A stretch of DNA of 36,834 nt from Verrucomicrobiota bacterium (GTDB lineage Bacteria; Pseudomonadota; Gammaproteobacteria; Nevskiales; Nevskiaceae): contig CAJCJI010000526.1 in the NCBI GenBank assembly GCA_903970595.1, forward strand, positions 1 through 36,834, written 5' to 3'. The notes under the pieces are model-generated. The model was given only the letters and a program-made list of their open reading frames with translations. It did not search any database and was not told the origin of the DNA. Made by a program: the position numbers and the translations under genes. Below, piece after piece: positions 34,346-36,834 of this stretch. Positions within the stretch are counted from its first letter, which is position 1; every line of letters begins with the position of its first letter.

Positions 34346-35542
34346 ATGTTGCGCATTGCCACTACGACCTACTACCAACAAGCAGTCAGCTCGATCGACC
34401 AGAATGAGAGCCAGCTCTCCACCGTACAGGAGCAGATGGGCAGCGGCCTGCAGTTTCAGACAGCCTCGCAGGATCCAATCGCCGCTGGTTCGGTGCTGGG
34501 AGTGAACCAAGCCGTCACGGATGTGACGAGTTGGCAGTCCAACGCCACGTCGCTGAGCAACAGCCTCGGGCTGGAGGACAGCACCCTCACCAGCGTCAAC
34601 ACCGCATTGCAGCAGATCCAGTCGCTGGCGCTCGAGGCCAACAACGGCACCGTCAATAGCGGCGATCGGCAGCAACTGGCCCAGGAGATGCAGCAGCAAT
34701 TAAGCTCCATCATCCAGCTGGCCAACACCCAGGACGCCAACGGCAACTATATTTTCGGCGGGACGCAGACCAACGGCCCGCCGTTCACCCAGACCTCGAG
34801 CGGGGTCGTCTACAGCGGCAACAGCAATGTCAACATGCTGCCGCTTGGACCGACCAGTGAGATTGCCGCCGGCGATGCCGGCGACGCTGTGTTCATGCAG
34901 GTCGCACCGGCCAGCGGCAGCCTTGACGTAAGCGCGGCGAGCGGCAATACGGGAAGCGCCAGCCTGACGGACGCGGCAGTCACCAATTCCAGCCAATACA
35001 ACGGCGGCAGCTATACCCTGACGTTCACCGGCAGCCAGTACCAGGTCGTGGATAGCGGCAACAATGTGGTGGCCTCCGGTACATTTACCAGCGGCAATGC
35101 CATTCAATTCGCTGGCGTGTCGCTGAGCTTCAATGGCACACCCGCCAGCGGCGACACCTTCAGCGTCGGCCCCAGCAGCACGCAGAGTTTGTTCAGCAGT
35201 GTGCAGAATCTGATCAACCTGGTGGGCAATCCGGGTTCCGTCGGCTCGCAGCTGGCGCAGAACCAGACCGCCATGTACGGCGCCTTGCAGTCGCTGAGCA
35301 CCATGCAATCGCAGATTACCAATGTTCTGGCCGGCGTCGGTACGCGGGAACAGATGGTAACCACCGCCACGTCGCAACTGGCAACCCGTGCAACGCAGCT
35401 GCAATCGACACTCTCGGGTCTGCAGGACCTGGACTATGCCCAAGCTTCGGCCCGGTTCGCCCAATACCAGACTACGCTGCAGGCGGCAGAGCAGAGCTAC
35501 GTACAGATTCAAGGATTGAGCCTGTTCAACTACATCAAGTGA
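34346..35542 (+). CDS. flgL: Hook-filament junction protein FlgL (HAP3)
   Basis: A 398-residue hook-associated protein (E. coli 317). It has a flagellin-like N-terminus (MLRIATTTYYQQAVSSIDQNESQLSTVQEQMGSG), QDANGNYIFGGTQTNGPPF in the FlgL-specific region, and a C-terminal helix ending VQIQGLSLFNYIK. The extra length comes from a module at about 192-277 (ASGNTGSASL, VSLSFNGTPASGDTFSVGPSS) related to two modules in FlgK. AAGGAG lies eight bases before the ATG. It is 20 bases after flgK. Confidence 0.95.
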   Translation: MLRIATTTYYQQAVSSIDQNESQLSTVQEQMGSGLQFQTASQDPIAAGSVLGVNQAVTDVTSWQSNATSLSNSLGLEDSTLTSVNTALQQIQSLALEANNGTVNSGDRQQLAQEMQQQLSSIIQLANTQDANGNYIFGGTQTNGPPFTQTSSGVVYSGNSNVNMLPLGPTSEIAAGDAGDAVFMQVAPASGSLDVSAASGNTGSASLTDAAVTNSSQYNGGSYTLTFTGSQYQVVDSGNNVVASGTFTSGNAIQFAGVSLSFNGTPASGDTFSVGPSSTQSLFSSVQNLINLVGNPGSVGSQLAQNQTAMYGALQSLSTMQSQITNVLAGVGTREQMVTTATSQLATRATQLQSTLSGLQDLDYAQASARFAQYQTTLQAAEQSYVQIQGLSLFNYIK

Positions 35543-35602
35543 GCGGCATATAACCGTTGATCGGTCCGTCGCCGCCGATTGTCACGAGAGCGCGGCACAA
35601 GC

Positions 35603-35629
35603 TCAAGAATCCGCAGCCCTCTCCGCTAA
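35603..35629 (+). promoter_or_regulatory. Sigma28 (FliA) promoter of fliC
   Basis: TCAAGAAT, 11 bases and TCCGCTAA match the FliA consensus at about 11 of 16 positions and share CCGCTAA with the flgM promoter. A start near 35637 would give a leader of about 96 bases before the fliC ATG. Confidence 0.65.
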
Positions 35630-35642
35630 CTGGTACAGCACA

Positions 35643-35700
35643 GGCCGTCAATCCCACAGAGGGGATACGCCGATGCGACCCGACCGGTTTGACGGCCGGT
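35643..35700 (+). promoter_or_regulatory. Structured fliC leader with competing stems
   Basis: GGCCGTC (35643-35649) can pair with GACGGCC (35691-35697), enclosing a hairpin ATCCC/GGGAT (35651-35655 and 35662-35666). A different hairpin, ACCGG/CCGGT (35683-35687 and 35696-35700), uses some of the same bases, so the two folds exclude each other. The loop and stem carry an AGGGGA and the ribosome site an AAGGAGA, both resembling CsrA/RsmA targets. Confidence 0.4.
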
Positions 35701-35732
35701 AATCGAACCCAGCCTATGTAAGGAGATTTTCA

Positions 35733-36834
35733 ATGAGCTTAGTCGTCAACACCAACATGACGTCGCTGATCACGCAGAACTATCTGTCGACTTCGCAGAG
35801 CCAATTGCAGGCTGCGGACACGCAGCTGGCTTCAGGCCTGCGCATCAACAGCGCGGCCGACGATGCCGCCGGTTATTCCATTTCTCAGCGCATGACCGTG
35901 CAGATCAACGGCGACAACACCGCCATCCAGAACACCAACAATGCCGTGTCCCTGGCGCAGACCGCCGAAGGCTCGCTGGCGCAGATTACGTCCAACCTGC
36001 AGAGCGTCAGCCAGCTTGCGGTGGAAGCGGCCAACGCTACCAACAGCGCCAGTGACCGCCAGTCGCTGAACAACGAAGCCCAGCAGCTGTTGCAGGAAGT
36101 GGACCGCGTCGCCAGCACCGCCTCCTTCAACGGCATCAACCTGCTCGACGGCTCCTTCACCGGCCAGCAGTTCCAGGTTGGCGCCAACGCAGGCGACACC
36201 ATCACCCTCGGCGCTATCGCCAGCGCCCGCACCAGCGACATCGGCACCGCGACGTCCTACACCGCCACCAGCGCCACGACCGTGACCGCGATTGCAGCGG
36301 GCGGCAGCAGCGTCACCGGCGGCATGACGATCAACGGCACCAATATCGGTGCCAGCGCCTCCGCCAGCGCCACCGATGTGGCCGCGGCCATTACCGCTGC
36401 CGGCGCCGGCGTGACCGCGACGGCCCAATCGGACCTCGTCGGAACGCATGCGGCAGCAGCGAGCGGCACGCTTTCGGGCAGCGACCTGGTGATCAACGGC
36501 GTCGCCGTTGACGGGTCCTTCACCAGCGCCGCCGGCCTGGCCACCCTGATCAACTCTCAGGTCACCGGCGTCACCGCCACAATCAGCGGCGGCGATCTGA
36601 GTCTGACTGCCGCCAATGGCGCCACCGTCTCGGCCACCGTCAGCGCCAACGGCGACACCCTGACCGGCTTGAACGGCGGTGCGGGCTCCGCCGGCACCGT
36701 TTCCGCCACAGCCAACCAGGTGTCGATCACCAGCAACAACGGCTCGGCCTTCACGGTCGATACGGGCAACACCACCGCCTCCGCAACCACCTCCGGCGGC
36801 TTTGTCGCTGCCGCCTCCGGCGGTTCGCAGATTG
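35733..36834 (+). CDS. fliC: Flagellin FliC (partial, runs off the right edge)
   Basis: The filament subunit. At least 367 codons are present with no stop before the window ends. The N-terminus (MSLVVNTNMTSLITQNYLS, then QLASGLRINSAADDAAGYSISQRM and FNGINLLDGSF) is the conserved D0/D1 flagellin domain. From about residue 165 the surface-exposed region is Ala/Thr/Gly/Ser rich and contains two segments like flagellin IN motifs (MTINGTNIGAS... and LVINGVAVDGSFTSAAGLATLIN), so the complete protein is probably longer than 450 residues. AAGGAG stands nine bases before the ATG. Transcription is from the sigma28 promoter through a structured leader. The C-terminal D1/D0 domain lies beyond the window. 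Confidence 0.95.
   Translation, partial: MSLVVNTNMTSLITQNYLSTSQSQLQAADTQLASGLRINSAADDAAGYSISQRMTVQINGDNTAIQNTNNAVSLAQTAEGSLAQITSNLQSVSQLAVEAANATNSASDRQSLNNEAQQLLQEVDRVASTASFNGINLLDGSFTGQQFQVGANAGDTITLGAIASARTSDIGTATSYTATSATTVTAIAAGGSSVTGGMTINGTNIGASASASATDVAAAITAAGAGVTATAQSDLVGTHAAAASGTLSGSDLVINGVAVDGSFTSAAGLATLINSQVTGVTATISGGDLSLTAANGATVSATVSANGDTLTGLNGGAGSAGTVSATANQVSITSNNGSAFTVDTGNTTASATTSGGFVAAASGGSQI

Noticed and set aside
35832-36449. Minus-strand open frames across fliC
   Set aside because: They are shadows of the low-complexity Ala/Thr/Gly flagellin region.
1-36834. CRISPR arrays, insertion sequences, tRNA or rRNA genes
   Set aside because: No regularly spaced direct repeats, transposase motifs, tRNA cloverleaf sequences or rRNA signatures were seen on reading both strands.

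Overview
The window is high-GC DNA, most likely from a gammaproteobacterium of the Xanthomonadales (Lysobacterales), perhaps a Rhodanobacter or Xanthomonas relative. The main reason is flagellar gene order: flgN-flgM-flgA on the minus strand, divergent from cheV-flgBCDEFGHIJKL-fliC. Sigma54 and sigma28 promoters sit in the positions expected for that lineage. The taxonomic call is inference; there is no rRNA or tRNA in the window to anchor it.

Left half (1-22.4 kb): a dense signal-transduction and cyclic-di-GMP island. In order: a 5'-truncated hemN fragment (minus); a receiver-PAS-PAS-GGDEF cyclase (+); a convergent operon of a five-PAS histidine kinase and a receiver-DUF3369-HD-GYP phosphodiesterase (minus); an Hpt-like protein (+); a NarL-type response regulator (minus); a TetR regulator (+); a receiver-EAL phosphodiesterase (minus) divergent from a second GGDEF cyclase (+); an exported five-Ig-repeat protein ending in a beta-lactamase-fold serine hydrolase (+), closed by a strong terminator; a PAS-only protein (minus); a decayed receiver-EAL copy (+); and a minus-strand operon of a PstS-like periplasmic protein, a porin-like barrel and a BvgS/BarA-type hybrid kinase.

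Four matches to the FNR/ANR/DNR box (TTGAT-N4-ATCAA) lie upstream of signalling genes here: the five-PAS kinase operon, the second cyclase, the PAS-only protein/EAL remnant, and the PstS-like/porin/kinase operon. A perfect CRP/Clp dyad (TGTGA-N6-TCACA) lies between the EAL gene and the second cyclase. Together they suggest that c-di-GMP turnover is wired to oxygen or nitric oxide level and to a CRP-family regulator.

Right half (22.6-36.8 kb): flagellar class II-IV genes. I read sigma54 promoters before flgA, flgB and flgG, and sigma28 promoters before flgM, cheV and fliC. The structural genes are tightly spaced or overlapping and look intact. fliC runs off the right edge. The likely logic is that sensory kinases and respiration-linked regulators set c-di-GMP, which controls the motility machinery encoded next door. 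No tRNA, rRNA, CRISPR array or insertion sequence was recognised.
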